From contig NC_004347.2 of NCBI RefSeq assembly GCF_000146165.2, positions 1,922,001 through 1,986,000 on the forward strand: a stretch of 64,000 bases of DNA. The letters are read 5' to 3'. The stretch comes from Shewanella oneidensis MR-1. Its GTDB lineage: Bacteria > Pseudomonadota > Gammaproteobacteria > Enterobacterales > Shewanellaceae. Each line of letters starts with the position of its first letter. The first letter of the stretch is position 1. The position numbers and the translations under genes are program-made. Positions 1 through 7,857 of this stretch are shown here, in pieces. The notes beneath the pieces were generated by a model that saw nothing but the letters and a program-made list of their open reading frames with translations, searched no databases and was not told the DNA's origin.

Positions 1-459
1 GCTCAGCTGATGGCTCAAAAAGGTGCGCCTTACCAAGCAGCAAAAGTGTTTGAGAAGCACATGAAATCTGGCTTGATCACGCAGGATGTTAAGTCCTATG
101 AGATTTTGGCTGGCTTCTATCAAAACGCGAAAGAGTTTAAAGAAGCCGCTGAACTTTATGGCAAAGCAGCTGCAATCAGCAATGACGGTAAGCTTTATTT
201 AAAGCAAGGTCGCTTACTGAGCTTGGAAGAGAAATACTCTGAAGCGATACCAGTGCTTGAAAAAGCCATCTCTTTAGGTATTGAGCATCCTGGTGAAGCA
301 AACTTTGAATTGGCTTTAGCTCATTTAAGTTTGAAACAGTATAAGTCTGCTTATAACCGTGCAGTATTAGCGGCGAAGGATAAGAAGACTGAGAAGAGTG
401 CAAACAGCTATATCTCTTACATCAAAGAGAAAGCCCGTATGCATAACGTCACGCTGTAA
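1..459 (+). CDS. TPR-repeat protein, C-terminal part (5' truncated by window)
   Basis: The open frame runs in from the window edge, so the ATG at 10 is probably internal. The visible 150 or so residues are helical repeats of TPR type, for example an A-x-L-Y-x-K-A-A segment near residues 46-53 and an A-I-P-V-L-E-K-A-I segment near 78-86, spaced about 34 residues apart. TPR proteins of this kind act as protein-protein scaffolds. In Shewanella a similar protein closes a TonB/ExbB/ExbD-type operon, so a role in outer-membrane energy transduction is possible, but nothing in the visible part proves it. A strong terminator follows the stop. Confidence 0.75.
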   Translation, partial: AQLMAQKGAPYQAAKVFEKHMKSGLITQDVKSYEILAGFYQNAKEFKEAAELYGKAAAISNDGKLYLKQGRLLSLEEKYSEAIPVLEKAISLGIEHPGEANFELALAHLSLKQYKSAYNRAVLAAKDKKTEKSANSYISYIKEKARMHNVTL

Positions 460-484
460 TTCAAATTATTTGCAATGCAGATCT

Positions 485-511
485 AAAAAGCCCCGCAAGG
501 GGCTTTTTCTT
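485..511. terminator. Bidirectional rho-independent terminator
   Basis: A GC-rich stem (AGCCCC/GGGGCT around GCAA) is flanked by A5 on one side and T5 on the other. It can terminate the TPR gene on the plus strand and the convergent GGDEF-like gene on the minus strand. Confidence 0.85.
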
Positions 512-1020
512 TATTGTAGTTTTATCAGTGCTTGTGATTGCTGTGGACTGCGCTCAAGTTCCTGTGAGAGTTTAGAGACATTATTAAACATGGATTCAAT
601 TTTTTGTTCCTGAGTTGGCAAGCAGAGGCAAGCCGCGAGTTTATAATCAATTTTAAGCTTATGATTTTTGCCAAACTCTTGATTAAAGTCTTGAATATGT
701 TGTCCTATTCGCTTCAAAACAACTTCAGTGCCTTCTTCATCAATATTGAATAATCCTAAAGCAAAATGGTTGTGATCCAATCTTGCAATTAAATCAGTTG
801 CTCGTAGCAAGGCTTCTTGTACTTGTTTAGTAAAAAATTCGAGTAAATGCGGTTGTTTTACGGTTTCATGAATGTGGGGGCACAGATACAATAGCGCCAA
901 GCTTTGCTGCTCTCGTATATGTCTATGCCATTCTCGGTTAAAGACTTCCATAAAATAAGTTTGGTTATAGACGCCCGTTTCTGGATCTCTAAAACCTGAG
1001 TTACGAAATGAGTAGATCAT
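511..1020 (-). CDS. Degenerate GGDEF-domain protein
   Basis: The 169 residues follow the GGDEF fold from end to end: D-P-E-T-G-V-Y-N-Q near the N-terminus (compare the usual DxLTGLxNR), a hydrophobic LALLYLCPH strand, then D-L-I-A-R-L followed by D-H-N-H-F where an active diguanylate cyclase has GGDEF. The substrate-binding glycines and the metal-binding acid pair are therefore missing, and no RxxD inhibitory site is visible. It should be unable to make c-di-GMP; a role as nucleotide sensor or protein partner is inferred only. There is no signal peptide, membrane segment or second domain. It is convergent with the TPR gene and shares its terminator. Confidence 0.75.
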   Translation of the reverse strand: MIYSFRNSGFRDPETGVYNQTYFMEVFNREWHRHIREQQSLALLYLCPHIHETVKQPHLLEFFTKQVQEALLRATDLIARLDHNHFALGLFNIDEEGTEVVLKRIGQHIQDFNQEFGKNHKLKIDYKLAACLCLPTQEQKIESMFNNVSKLSQELERSPQQSQALIKLQ

Positions 1021-1100
1021 AGATTAATCCCGTAAGCAGACTTTGAACTAAGTATAGGAAGAGTTTGGCTATCACGGACGTAAAAGGAGAAATATAAAAG

Positions 1101-2930
1101 ATGAAATTAAGTTTATTAGCGGGAACACTGGCCTTAGCGCTAGCCTTACAGGGTTGCTCAAAGCCTGAAACAAATGTTGTTGCACAGGACGGTTCGACTT
1201 CGGCTGCTGCGGCTCAAGTTGAAACGCAAACCGCCGAGTCGCGCTATCTCGCTCTCGTCGATGGCTATTTTAAGGACTACTTGAAGCTAGAGCCGATATA
1301 CGCAACCTTTGTTGGCGTCAATGACTACAACACTCAGTTTGGTGGTGATTTAACTGAAGAATATCTTAAGGCTCGCCACGATCTAAATACCCGCTATTTA
1401 GCACAAGTTAAGACCATTGATCTTGACGAGTTACCAGCGGATCTGCAATTAAGTTATTCGTTATTTGTTTATGACCGTGAAATGGCGTTAGTCGATGAAA
1501 CCTATCCTTCACGCTTTATGCCTATCAGTCAATTTTACAGTACTGTTATTACCATGGTGCAGCTAGGAAGTGGTGAAAGTGCTCAGCCTTTTAATACGGT
1601 TCAAGACTACCGTAATTGGGAGCAGCGCGTGAATGGTTTCATTGATTGGATCAAACTCGCTCAACACCGTATGGATGAGGGGATTGCAAGCAAGGTTGTG
1701 CTTCCTCGGGTTCTTGTTGAGCGTATCATTCCTCAGCTCGATGCTATGCTGACGACCGATGCCAGCCAAAGTATTTTTTACTCGCCGATTACGCATTTCC
1801 CTGAAGGGTTTTCAGCTCAAGATAAAGCTGAGTTAACTGCAAGTTATCAGGCAATGATTAGTGAGCGTTTAGTCCCGACATTAACTGGGCTTCGTGACTA
1901 TTTTAAACAGACATACTTGCCTAAGTCCCGCGCGACTGATGGTTGGTCTGGTTTGCCTAATGGCAAAGCTTGGTATCAACATTTGGCAAATTCACATACT
2001 ACAACCACTATGCCAGTGGATGAAATCCATCAAATTGGTTTGAGTGAAGTTGCACGAATTCTTTCTGAAATGGATAAGGTGCGTGAACAGGTTGGTTTTA
2101 AAGGTGATTTGAAAGCCTTTTTCGCGTCATTATCCTCAGAGCCACAATACTTCTATAGCGATCGCCAAGGCTTAATTGATGGCTATATGGCGCTTAAAGA
2201 TAAAATTAACCTCGTGTTGCCACAGTATTTTAATGTGATGCCCAAAGCGGACTACGTCGTTAAACCCGTTGAAAGTTTCAGAGAACAATCTGCCGCGGGA
2301 GCATCTTATGAGGCGCCAGCCGTCGATGGAAGCCGTCCTGGGGTGTTTTATATCAACACTTACAACTTAAAGGCGCAGCCTAAATGGGGCATGACGACGC
2401 TGTCTTTGCATGAAGCTGCACCTGGTCACCATTTTCAAATTGCCATTAAACAGGAGTTAACGGGGGTACCTGAGTTTCAACGCTTTAGTGGTTATACCGC
2501 GTTTGAAGAGGGCTGGGCACTTTATGCTGAGTATTTAGGCATTGAGATGGGACTCTTTAGCGATCCTTATCAGTATTTCGGTAAGCTCTCTGATGAAATG
2601 CTGCGGGCGATGCGTCTGGTCGTGGATACGGGATTACATGCAAAAGGTTGGAGCCGCGAGCAAGCCATTCAGTATATGAAAGACAACTCCCCGATGGCAG
2701 AGTCGGATATTGTTGCCGAAGTTGAGCGTTATATGGCGATTCCTGGTCAAGCGCTATCTTACAAAGTGGGTCAGCTAAAAATTCTTGCTTTGCGTGAGCG
2801 TGCTGAAAAAGCCTTAGGCGATAAGTTTGATCTAAAAGCCTTCCATGATCAGATCCTAACGTCTGGCTCGTTACCGATGGCGGTCATGGAGCAGAAGATA
2901 GACCGCTGGATTGCGGCAAACAAGGCTTAA
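1101..2930 (+). CDS. DUF885 family lipoprotein, putative zinc metallopeptidase
   Basis: This 609-residue protein starts with a lipoprotein signal whose lipobox is LQGC with Cys19; Ser at +2 suggests the outer membrane. The body matches the DUF885 family, with the gluzincin-like H-E-A-A-P-G-H-H segment about residues 439-446 and a downstream F-E-E-G-W-A-L-Y-A-E motif supplying the third ligand. Such proteins are thought to be periplasmic or surface peptidases; the substrate is unknown. A good Shine-Dalgarno (AAAGGAG at about 1082) supports the start. No partner gene is evident; it stands alone between a divergent GGDEF-like gene and ppiC. Confidence 0.85.
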   Translation: MKLSLLAGTLALALALQGCSKPETNVVAQDGSTSAAAAQVETQTAESRYLALVDGYFKDYLKLEPIYATFVGVNDYNTQFGGDLTEEYLKARHDLNTRYLAQVKTIDLDELPADLQLSYSLFVYDREMALVDETYPSRFMPISQFYSTVITMVQLGSGESAQPFNTVQDYRNWEQRVNGFIDWIKLAQHRMDEGIASKVVLPRVLVERIIPQLDAMLTTDASQSIFYSPITHFPEGFSAQDKAELTASYQAMISERLVPTLTGLRDYFKQTYLPKSRATDGWSGLPNGKAWYQHLANSHTTTTMPVDEIHQIGLSEVARILSEMDKVREQVGFKGDLKAFFASLSSEPQYFYSDRQGLIDGYMALKDKINLVLPQYFNVMPKADYVVKPVESFREQSAAGASYEAPAVDGSRPGVFYINTYNLKAQPKWGMTTLSLHEAAPGHHFQIAIKQELTGVPEFQRFSGYTAFEEGWALYAEYLGIEMGLFSDPYQYFGKLSDEMLRAMRLVVDTGLHAKGWSREQAIQYMKDNSPMAESDIVAEVERYMAIPGQALSYKVGQLKILALRERAEKALGDKFDLKAFHDQILTSGSLPMAVMEQKIDRWIAANKA

Positions 2931-3084
2931 TGTATCGGATGATAAAATCGATAACGGCACTGTTTAACTCTTTTTAATTAAACAGAATGTTTTTATACTC
3001 AACATCCACATCCCGTTTAGTGTGATAAATGGGAACCATATGATATTTGGGGCAAATGTCTCAGGTTTTTGAGGGAGTTTTATT

Positions 3085-3363
3085 ATGGTTCAAGCGACAG
3101 CAAGACATTTGTTAGTGAGCAGCGAAGATCAATGCCAAGCGCTTAAGCAACAAATTCTAGACGGTGCGGATTTTGCGCAAATAGCTCGCGCGCATTCTTC
3201 ATGCCCATCCGGTGCACAAGGCGGTGAATTAGGCTCATTTGGCCCCGGCATGATGGTGCGTGAGTTTGATGAAGTGGTGTTTAGTGCGCCATTAAATGTG
3301 GTTCAAGGCCCAGTAAAAACACAGTTTGGTTACCATTTACTCGAAGTGACAAGCCGCGGTTAA
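3085..3363 (+). CDS. ppiC: Parvulin-type peptidyl-prolyl cis-trans isomerase C
   Basis: This 92-residue, single-domain cytoplasmic parvulin matches E. coli PpiC in length. It shows the family landmarks A-R-H-L-L-V near the N-terminus, C-P-S-G-A-Q-G-G-E-L-G near the middle, G-x-M-V-R-E-F-D-E-V-V-F, and the closing T-Q-F-G-Y-H-L-L. It isomerises X-Pro peptide bonds. A GAGGGAG Shine-Dalgarno lies before the ATG. An IS4-family element is inserted about 30 bp after the stop, so its native terminator may have been displaced. Confidence 0.93.
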   Translation: MVQATARHLLVSSEDQCQALKQQILDGADFAQIARAHSSCPSGAQGGELGSFGPGMMVREFDEVVFSAPLNVVQGPVKTQFGYHLLEVTSRG

Positions 3364-3448
3364 ATCCCAACTTGCCTAGAAAACGGCAGCTTATCGCTTA
3401 ATGCCGATCAGTTAAGACAGATCGCTTGACGATCTCGCTAAAAAGATC

Positions 3449-3481
3449 AAAATCCGATGACCTCATGTCATCGGATTTTTT
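3449..3481 (+). terminator. Rho-independent terminator inside IS4 left end
   Basis: A ten-base-pair stem (atccgatgac/gtcatcggat, loop ctcat) is followed by a T6 tract that ends at the transposase ATG. It would stop read-through from ppiC into the transposase gene. Confidence 0.75.
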
Positions 3482-4804
3482 ATGCAACTCTCAGAAGCAC
3501 TTGCTCGCACTCATATTACCCGCCTAACCGAATTCACCTGCCTCGCTGATGTGTTAGAGCCTGAGTTAATTCAATCCTGTTTAGACTCACAAGGCGTTGC
3601 TACTCTCAGACGACGCAAATTGCCGATGGACGCGATGATTTGGGCCGTTATCGGAATGGCCTTGTTCCGAGGGGAGTCTGTTCGGTCACTCATCAACAAA
3701 CTCGACATTGTTTTGCCGCAAGAGATTGATTATGTTGCCCGTAGTGCCGTGACTCAGGCGCGTAAACGATTAGGCAGTGAGGTCGTTCGAGAAGTGTTCA
3801 GCCGTAGCGCGAATACCTGGCACGCGAGAGCCGAACACCCTCATTGGTGTGGTCTGAACCTGTATGGCGTCGATGGTGTGGTGTGGCGGACACCCGATAG
3901 TGTTCAAAATCAAGCAGCCTTTGGACGAACCGCCAACGCTTCCGGCGAAGCGGCTTATCCGCAAATTCGCATGGTTTGCCTGATGGAGTTAAGCAGCCAT
4001 TTGTTGGTCAACAGCGCCTTTGATTCGGTTGTCGAAAATGAAATGAACTTAGCCTCTCAGCTCATTTCTAGCATCCCCAATCACAGTCTAACCCTATTTG
4101 ACCGAGGATTTTATTCGCTCGGCCTGCTGCACGCTTGGCAGCAAGCACAACCTAATAGCCACTGGTTGTTGCCATTGAAGAAAGGCACTCAATATGAGGT
4201 GGTTAGAACGCTGGGAAAACATGACCAGTGGGTGAAACTCACCACCACGCCTCAAGCAAGAAAGAAATGGCCGCAGCTCCCTGACACCCTTGAAGCGCGC
4301 TTACTGACTAAGACGGTGAAAGGTAAGTCAGTCGCCATATTGACCTCGTTAACAGACCCAATGCGTTACCCAAGTGAAGACATCGTCGACTTATATGCCC
4401 ATCGTTGGGAAATCGAACTGGGCTACAGAGAGATGAAACAACATTTACTGGAGAGCCGTTTTACGCTCCGCAGCCAACTGCCTGAGCTGGTGTTCCAAGA
4501 GCTATGGGGGGTGCTACTGGCCTACAATCTCATTAGATACAAGATGTTACTGATGGCCAAAAGCTTACCATCGGTTCATCCCAATCAACTGAGTTTTCGT
4601 GATGCAGCGAGTCATATCATCTTCAAGTTGACACAGTTGTCATCACAAACGCCGGGAAATGTTCCCAGAGACGTATTGGATATAGAACGCAATGCACGAC
4701 AATTTAAATTGGATGGTAAACGGGAAAGGGCTTATCCAAGGATCCTTAAAATGAGCAAAAATAAGTTTCCGGTTAGATCAAAGAAAAATGCCGTTCACTC
4801 TTAA
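3482..4804 (+). CDS. IS4-family transposase
   Basis: This 440-residue DDE transposase has an N-terminal domain typical of IS4 transposases (about 15-110, with repeated Arg/Lys and [11 protein letters not shown]). The first Asp is in L-Y-G-V-D-G-V, the second in L-F-D-R-G-F-Y. The C-terminal YREK signature is complete: [15 protein letters not shown] satisfies Y-2-R-3-E-6-K. The frame is intact, so the element may still be active. The ATG sits directly after a terminator hairpin with no recognisable Shine-Dalgarno, which should keep expression low. The stop codon overlaps the right inverted end. Confidence 0.93.
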   Translation: MQLSEALARTHITRLTEFTCLADVLEPELIQSCLDSQGVATLRRRKLPMDAMIWAVIGMALFRGESVRSLINKLDIVLPQEIDYVARSAVTQARKRLGSEVVREVFSRSANTWHARAEHPHWCGLNLYGVDGVVWRTPDSVQNQAAFGRTANASGEAAYPQIRMVCLMELSSHLLVNSAFDSVVENEMNLASQLISSIPNHSLTLFDRGFYSLGLLHAWQQAQPNSHWLLPLKKGTQYEVVRTLGKHDQWVKLTTTPQARKKWPQLPDTLEARLLTKTVKGKSVAILTSLTDPMRYPSEDIVDLYAHRWEIELGYREMKQHLLESRFTLRSQLPELVFQELWGVLLAYNLIRYKMLLMAKSLPSVHPNQLSFRDAASHIIFKLTQLSSQTPGNVPRDVLDIERNARQFKLDGKRERAYPRILKMSKNKFPVRSKKNAVHS

Positions 4805-4864
4805 GTGAACGGCATTAAGCCTAGGCTGCTTTTTTTATTTGAGTCCAGCCATATCGGAGCCGTT

Positions 4865-5401
4865 ATGCTTGAACTTTACACCGACAGATTAAGAATTCGC
4901 AGTTTACAAGATCATGATTGGGAAAATTTTTTAGCATTACATCTCGATCCTGACATTAATCGCTATGTGCGAATACCCGAACCAGTTGAAGTGATCCATC
5001 AAAAGTTCGAACAGCGCGCCAAAACATGGAGTTATGCCTCTGGCGATTGGTTAACACTAGTGATTGAATCCCTTGAAACTAATGAGTTTATTGGGTTAAC
5101 CGGTTTTCATTGTCAACATCTTGAGGAACAACGTGCTGAAGTTGGCTACTTACTGGCGCGCACCAGTCACGGCAAAGGCTACGCGACTGAAAGTTTGCAG
5201 GCCGTCATCGATTGGGCCTGTTTGAGTCTTAAGGTGCACAAGTTTGTTGGCTATTGTGCCAAAGACAATATTGCCTCTGCCCGTGTAATGGAAAAATGTG
5301 GCTTTCAACTTGAAGGTGTATTTCGCCAGCAGTTTAAGATTGGTGATCTCTGGCTTGATGAATGTGCCTATGGCTTGCTCGCTGGTGAAAGGCAAAGATA
5401 A
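4865..5401 (+). CDS. GNAT acetyltransferase, RimJ/RimL type
   Basis: About 178 residues from this ATG. M-L-E-L-Y-T-D-R-L-R-I-R is the usual opening of RimJ/RimL-like N-acetyltransferases, and the acetyl-CoA loop is seen in G-Y-L-L-A-R-T-S-H-G-K-G-Y-A-T-E, followed by N-I-A-S-A-R-V-M-E-K-C-G-F. The open frame extends upstream to a GTG at 4805, but that would begin inside the IS4 end, so I chose the internal ATG, which has a weak GGAG upstream. The acceptor substrate cannot be told. The insertion sequence upstream may have replaced its promoter. Confidence 0.85.
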   Translation: MLELYTDRLRIRSLQDHDWENFLALHLDPDINRYVRIPEPVEVIHQKFEQRAKTWSYASGDWLTLVIESLETNEFIGLTGFHCQHLEEQRAEVGYLLARTSHGKGYATESLQAVIDWACLSLKVHKFVGYCAKDNIASARVMEKCGFQLEGVFRQQFKIGDLWLDECAYGLLAGERQR

Positions 5402-5434
5402 GTTAAATTATCTGCATCGCTTTGGACATGCTGC

Positions 5435-5440
5435 TATAAT
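5435..5440 (+). promoter_or_regulatory. Extended -10 promoter element for ybcJ-rraB
   Basis: TGCTATAAT gives a perfect -10 hexamer with the TGn extension about 30 bp before the ybcJ start. No good -35 is present, as is common for extended -10 promoters. Confidence 0.5.
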
Positions 5441-5471
5441 GCCGCAGGTTTATTTTTAGAGGCGTGTTTAA

Positions 5472-5702
5472 GTGGCGCAAATTAATCAGTTAGCTTTGCA
5501 TCCAGGCGAAGATTTTATTGAATTGTACAAAGTGTTAAAGGTACAAGGCATGTCTAATGCGGGTGGCGAAGCGAAGCATTTTATTGATGAAGGTTTGGTT
5601 ACCCTCAATGGCGAAGTGGAAACTCGCAAACGTAAAAAAGTCGTGGCGGGTGATATTGTCAGCTTTAACGGTGAATCGGTTCAAATCATTGCGGCTGAAT
5701 AA
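5472..5702 (+). CDS. ybcJ: S4-domain RNA-binding protein YbcJ
   Basis: This 76-residue protein consists of a single S4 fold. The sequence F-I-E-L-Y-K-V-L-K, G-E-A-K-H-F-I-D-E-G-L-V and N-G-E-V-E-T-R-K-R-K-K-V-V-A-G-D lines up with E. coli YbcJ, whose family binds structured RNA. It starts with GTG. Its stop lies 22 bp before the rraB start, so the two are probably co-transcribed, linking two RNA-related proteins. Confidence 0.85.
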   Translation: MAQINQLALHPGEDFIELYKVLKVQGMSNAGGEAKHFIDEGLVTLNGEVETRKRKKVVAGDIVSFNGESVQIIAAE

Positions 5703-5724
5703 GCCTGATACTGTGGAGTAGGAT

Positions 5725-6114
5725 ATGCAATTTCCAGACGACGATAATGGTAAAATGCTGGCCGCAATGGCAGAGGCGGGTATTGATCTTACTAAGGCCC
5801 TTGATGTTGATTTCTTTTTAGTATTTGATGATCAGCGTGATGCTGGAACTGCACTTGAAGAATTAGCCAATTCGGATCTCGAAGGTGAAGTTGAGCTGAA
5901 TTTGAACGATGAGCTCGGCAAGTGGGAAATTATTGTATGCATCAATATGGTGCCTGAATACGATGATTTAGTTGAACAAGAAACCATACTCAATGATTTT
6001 GCGGCCGAGTTTGGTGGCATGACGGATGGTTGGGGCGTGATGCAACACCAAGATGGTGACGATGAGTTTATGGACGATGATGATCACGTTCATGATGAGC
6101 ATTGCCATCATTGA
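5725..6114 (+). CDS. rraB: Regulator of RNase E activity RraB
   Basis: This acidic 129-residue protein has the RraB landmarks: the D-D-Q-R-D-A-G-T-A-L-E-E-L region, a conserved I-V-C-I-N-M-V-P strand, G-M-T-D-G-W-G-V, and an Asp/Glu-rich tail. The tail also contains H-V-H-D-E-H-C-H-H, a histidine cluster that may bind metal, which I do not recall from E. coli RraB. RraB proteins bind RNase E and modulate degradosome activity. A GTGGAGTAGG Shine-Dalgarno lies upstream and a terminator follows at 6135. Confidence 0.88.
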   Translation: MQFPDDDNGKMLAAMAEAGIDLTKALDVDFFLVFDDQRDAGTALEELANSDLEGEVELNLNDELGKWEIIVCINMVPEYDDLVEQETILNDFAAEFGGMTDGWGVMQHQDGDDEFMDDDDHVHDEHCHH

Positions 6115-6134
6115 AATAGCACATAAATCAATGA

Positions 6135-6164
6135 TAAAGGAGCCATAAGGCTCCTTTATTTTTT
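6135..6164 (+). terminator. Rho-independent terminator after rraB
   Basis: The stem taaaggagcc/ggctccttta around ATAA is followed by a T-rich tract. Confidence 0.85.
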
Positions 6165-6242
6165 GCACAATATTACCTCGACTCGATTCAGTTCATTTAC
6201 AACATCGTGAAATGCAAATAGGTTGAAGCGGGTCTTACTCTT

Positions 6243-6436
6243 TAACCTCCGCTCGGGATAATAAAACTATTCAAATAGTTTTTGCACCGCTTACTGCGTT
6301 GAATTGACTTACAATAGGCTCGCTATTGCGGGGTAAATTTGCCTTGTTATCAGCGCAAAGCGCAAGTTTGAGGGTAACGATTTGAATTTTGCAATGTATA
6401 TTGCATTGATTCATTTCTTAACCCGAATTGAGGTTA
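6243..6436. repeat. Degenerate MITE, family B copy 1
   Basis: Imperfect inverted ends are present: 6243-6261 reads taacctccgctcgggataa and the reverse complement of 6418-6436 reads taacctcaattcgggttaa (about 15/19). The interior contains tgcgttga, a short hairpin at ataggctcgctat, and gccttg followed by gcgcaaa, matching in order the interior of the element at 43197-43423. It has no coding potential. A further hairpin (aaactattcaaatagttt, 6263-6280) lies just inside the left end. Confidence 0.6.
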
Positions 6437-6496
6437 TTGACTGCAATGTGGTTGCTCTATTCTCAATTTGAGGAGCATTATAAGAGGGTAAACATC

Positions 6497-6670
6497 ATGC
6501 AGCTAAGTGTATTGGTGGCGGCGCTATTGAGCTTGATGATTTGTACTTATTACTCATGGCAAGGAAGATTAAGGATTATCAGCTCCCCCAAGGAGGCAAG
6601 TATGAGTCAATGGAATAAGCAAATAGTACGCAGCTTATTCCATTGTCAAGCTGGCTTTTTTCACCTCTAG
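6497..6670 (+). CDS. Possible small membrane protein (57 aa)
   Basis: An ATG at 6497 follows a fair Shine-Dalgarno (AGAGGG). The first 17 or so residues form a plausible membrane segment (L-S-V-L-V-A-A-L-L-S-L-M-I), then a basic and polar tail. The C-terminal third runs through a perfect 10-bp hairpin (tggaataagc/gcttattcca, 6611-6642), so this may instead be a non-coding or regulatory stretch. I recognise no family. Confidence 0.3.
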   Translation: MQLSVLVAALLSLMICTYYSWQGRLRIISSPKEASMSQWNKQIVRSLFHCQAGFFHL

Positions 6671-6711
6671 CCTCTGCATATTTGCCTGTGCTTTAGGCCT
6701 AAGTTCCTCGT

Positions 6712-6882
6712 ATGTACGCCTATAGTTTGTTACTTTTTATACGGCTTAATTACGGCATTTTTGCTATTTGGTATTTTTATATTGCAATTTTAAGCCCACC
6801 CTACAGCGGTGTTGGTATGTATCTAATGGCATTGCTTTTTTTGTTTGTTGCATTATTTGCTTTGTTAGGAGCCTTAACGTAA
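6712..6882 (+). CDS. Small two-span membrane protein (56 aa), unrecognised
   Basis: This is an open frame of 56 codons from ATG 6712 to TAA 6880-6882. The product begins M-Y-A-Y-S-L-L-L-F-I and has two strongly hydrophobic segments (about residues 4-27 and 36-54) separated by S-P-P-Y-S-G-V-G, which reads as a hairpin membrane protein. The Shine-Dalgarno is weak. The clean hydrophobic pattern favours a real gene, but random T-rich sequence can mimic this. Confidence 0.45.
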   Translation: MYAYSLLLFIRLNYGIFAIWYFYIAILSPPYSGVGMYLMALLFLFVALFALLGALT

Positions 6883-6898
6883 TGTGTTTAGCAAATCC

Positions 6899-7726
6899 CT
6901 AATTCGCGCTATTTTTTTCGTTAGGGTTTTGAGTGGCGAGCTTCAATCCATATTGGTGGACGAGCTCTGCGAGTTTGCCATTTTGTTGTAATTGCTGTAG
7001 CCAAAAATTGAGTTTCTTCGTATTTAGTCGCGAATGAGGGTTTAATAATACGCCGTGATAATAGTGCTGATCCCATTGTTCTGAAACATGGAGTCGTTGC
7101 TGATCTTGCGGATTTGAGGCTAGATAAAAATTGAGATAGGATATGGTGACAGGAGCAATTTCTGCACGCTCTCGAAGCACGGTTTCAATTGATGCTTTAT
7201 TGCTATTTACAAAAATAACATTAAAGTTTTTTTCAAGTATTGCGGGATCGGTTTCGAAGTTGGCAAAACGATAGTGGTAGCCTTTAACTAATGCCAGCGT
7301 TCGTTGCTTGAGGTGAGTAAAAAACTGTGAGTCTTTTACTTTTTCTTTTAACGCGATGAAGGCTTCGCCATCATGGATATGTAGGGGAATAAATCCGGTA
7401 TCGAGGTTTTGCCAACCCCAGTGTGGACTTTCAAACATGATCATCTCAAATCTTCCCGCTGCGTAGGCTTTATATCTGTGTTCTATGCTGGTGGATACGA
7501 ACTCAAAGCTGATTTCTTGCTGAATTTGGTTTAGGGCATTGATGAGATCCAGCGTCAAGCCTGTATAACGACCGTCATTTTGTAAATTGACGTAGGGGGC
7601 AAATTGATAACCGCCAACGCGAATAACAGATTTTGCTTGCACAGGGGATAATGTATCTGCAGTGGCAACACTGAATAAATTTAACACTAGGCAAAATAGC
7701 AAATTGAGTAATACGGCTAGTCGCAT
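6899..7726 (-). CDS. Periplasmic solute-binding protein, amino-acid type (SBP_bac_3)
   Basis: About 275 residues with a Sec signal peptide (M-R-L-A-V-L-L-N ... cleaved after S-V-A-T-A). The mature part shows the family-3 binding-protein pattern: I-R-V-G-G-Y-Q-F-A-P-Y-V, G-R-Y-T-G-L-T-L-D-L-I-N-A-L, and a C-terminal L-N-F-W-L-Q-Q-L-Q-Q-N-G-K-L-A-E-L. The open frame reaches an ATG at 7738, but GGGAGA sits just before the ATG at 7726, so I chose that one. No permease or ATPase gene is adjacent, so it may be an orphan sensor or scavenger protein; many Shewanella proteins of this kind are solitary. Confidence 0.75.
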   Translation of the reverse strand: MRLAVLLNLLFCLVLNLFSVATADTLSPVQAKSVIRVGGYQFAPYVNLQNDGRYTGLTLDLINALNQIQQEISFEFVSTSIEHRYKAYAAGRFEMIMFESPHWGWQNLDTGFIPLHIHDGEAFIALKEKVKDSQFFTHLKQRTLALVKGYHYRFANFETDPAILEKNFNVIFVNSNKASIETVLRERAEIAPVTISYLNFYLASNPQDQQRLHVSEQWDQHYYHGVLLNPHSRLNTKKLNFWLQQLQQNGKLAELVHQYGLKLATQNPNEKNSAN

Positions 7727-7857
7727 AGGTTCTCCCATTCATCATTAAGTCTTAAGCTTATCTTGATGTGAGACAAGTTAATACAATTAATTATTGCACT
7801 TAAGTTGGTTAAATGCGTATTTTGTGTGAGTTAATATCAAAATAGGGAGATTTCATA

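Larger units (their letters stand above)
3396..4820 (+). mobile_element. IS4-family insertion sequence, complete
   Basis: Inverted ends are visible: 3396-3415 reads gcttaatgccgatcagttaa and the reverse complement of 4801-4820 reads gcttaatgccgttcacttaa, an 18/20 match. One long transposase gene fills the element. I see no clear target-site duplication immediately outside these ends, so either the true ends differ by a few bases or the flanks have changed. It lies between ppiC and an acetyltransferase gene. Confidence 0.85.

Noticed and set aside
3380..4836. Target-site duplication for the IS4 element
   Set aside because: Neither the immediate flanks nor short shifts show a convincing direct repeat; only cctag occurs on both sides at unequal distances.
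4805..4864. GTG start at 4805 for the acetyltransferase
   Set aside because: It would start inside the IS4 right end; the family's usual opening begins at ATG 4865.
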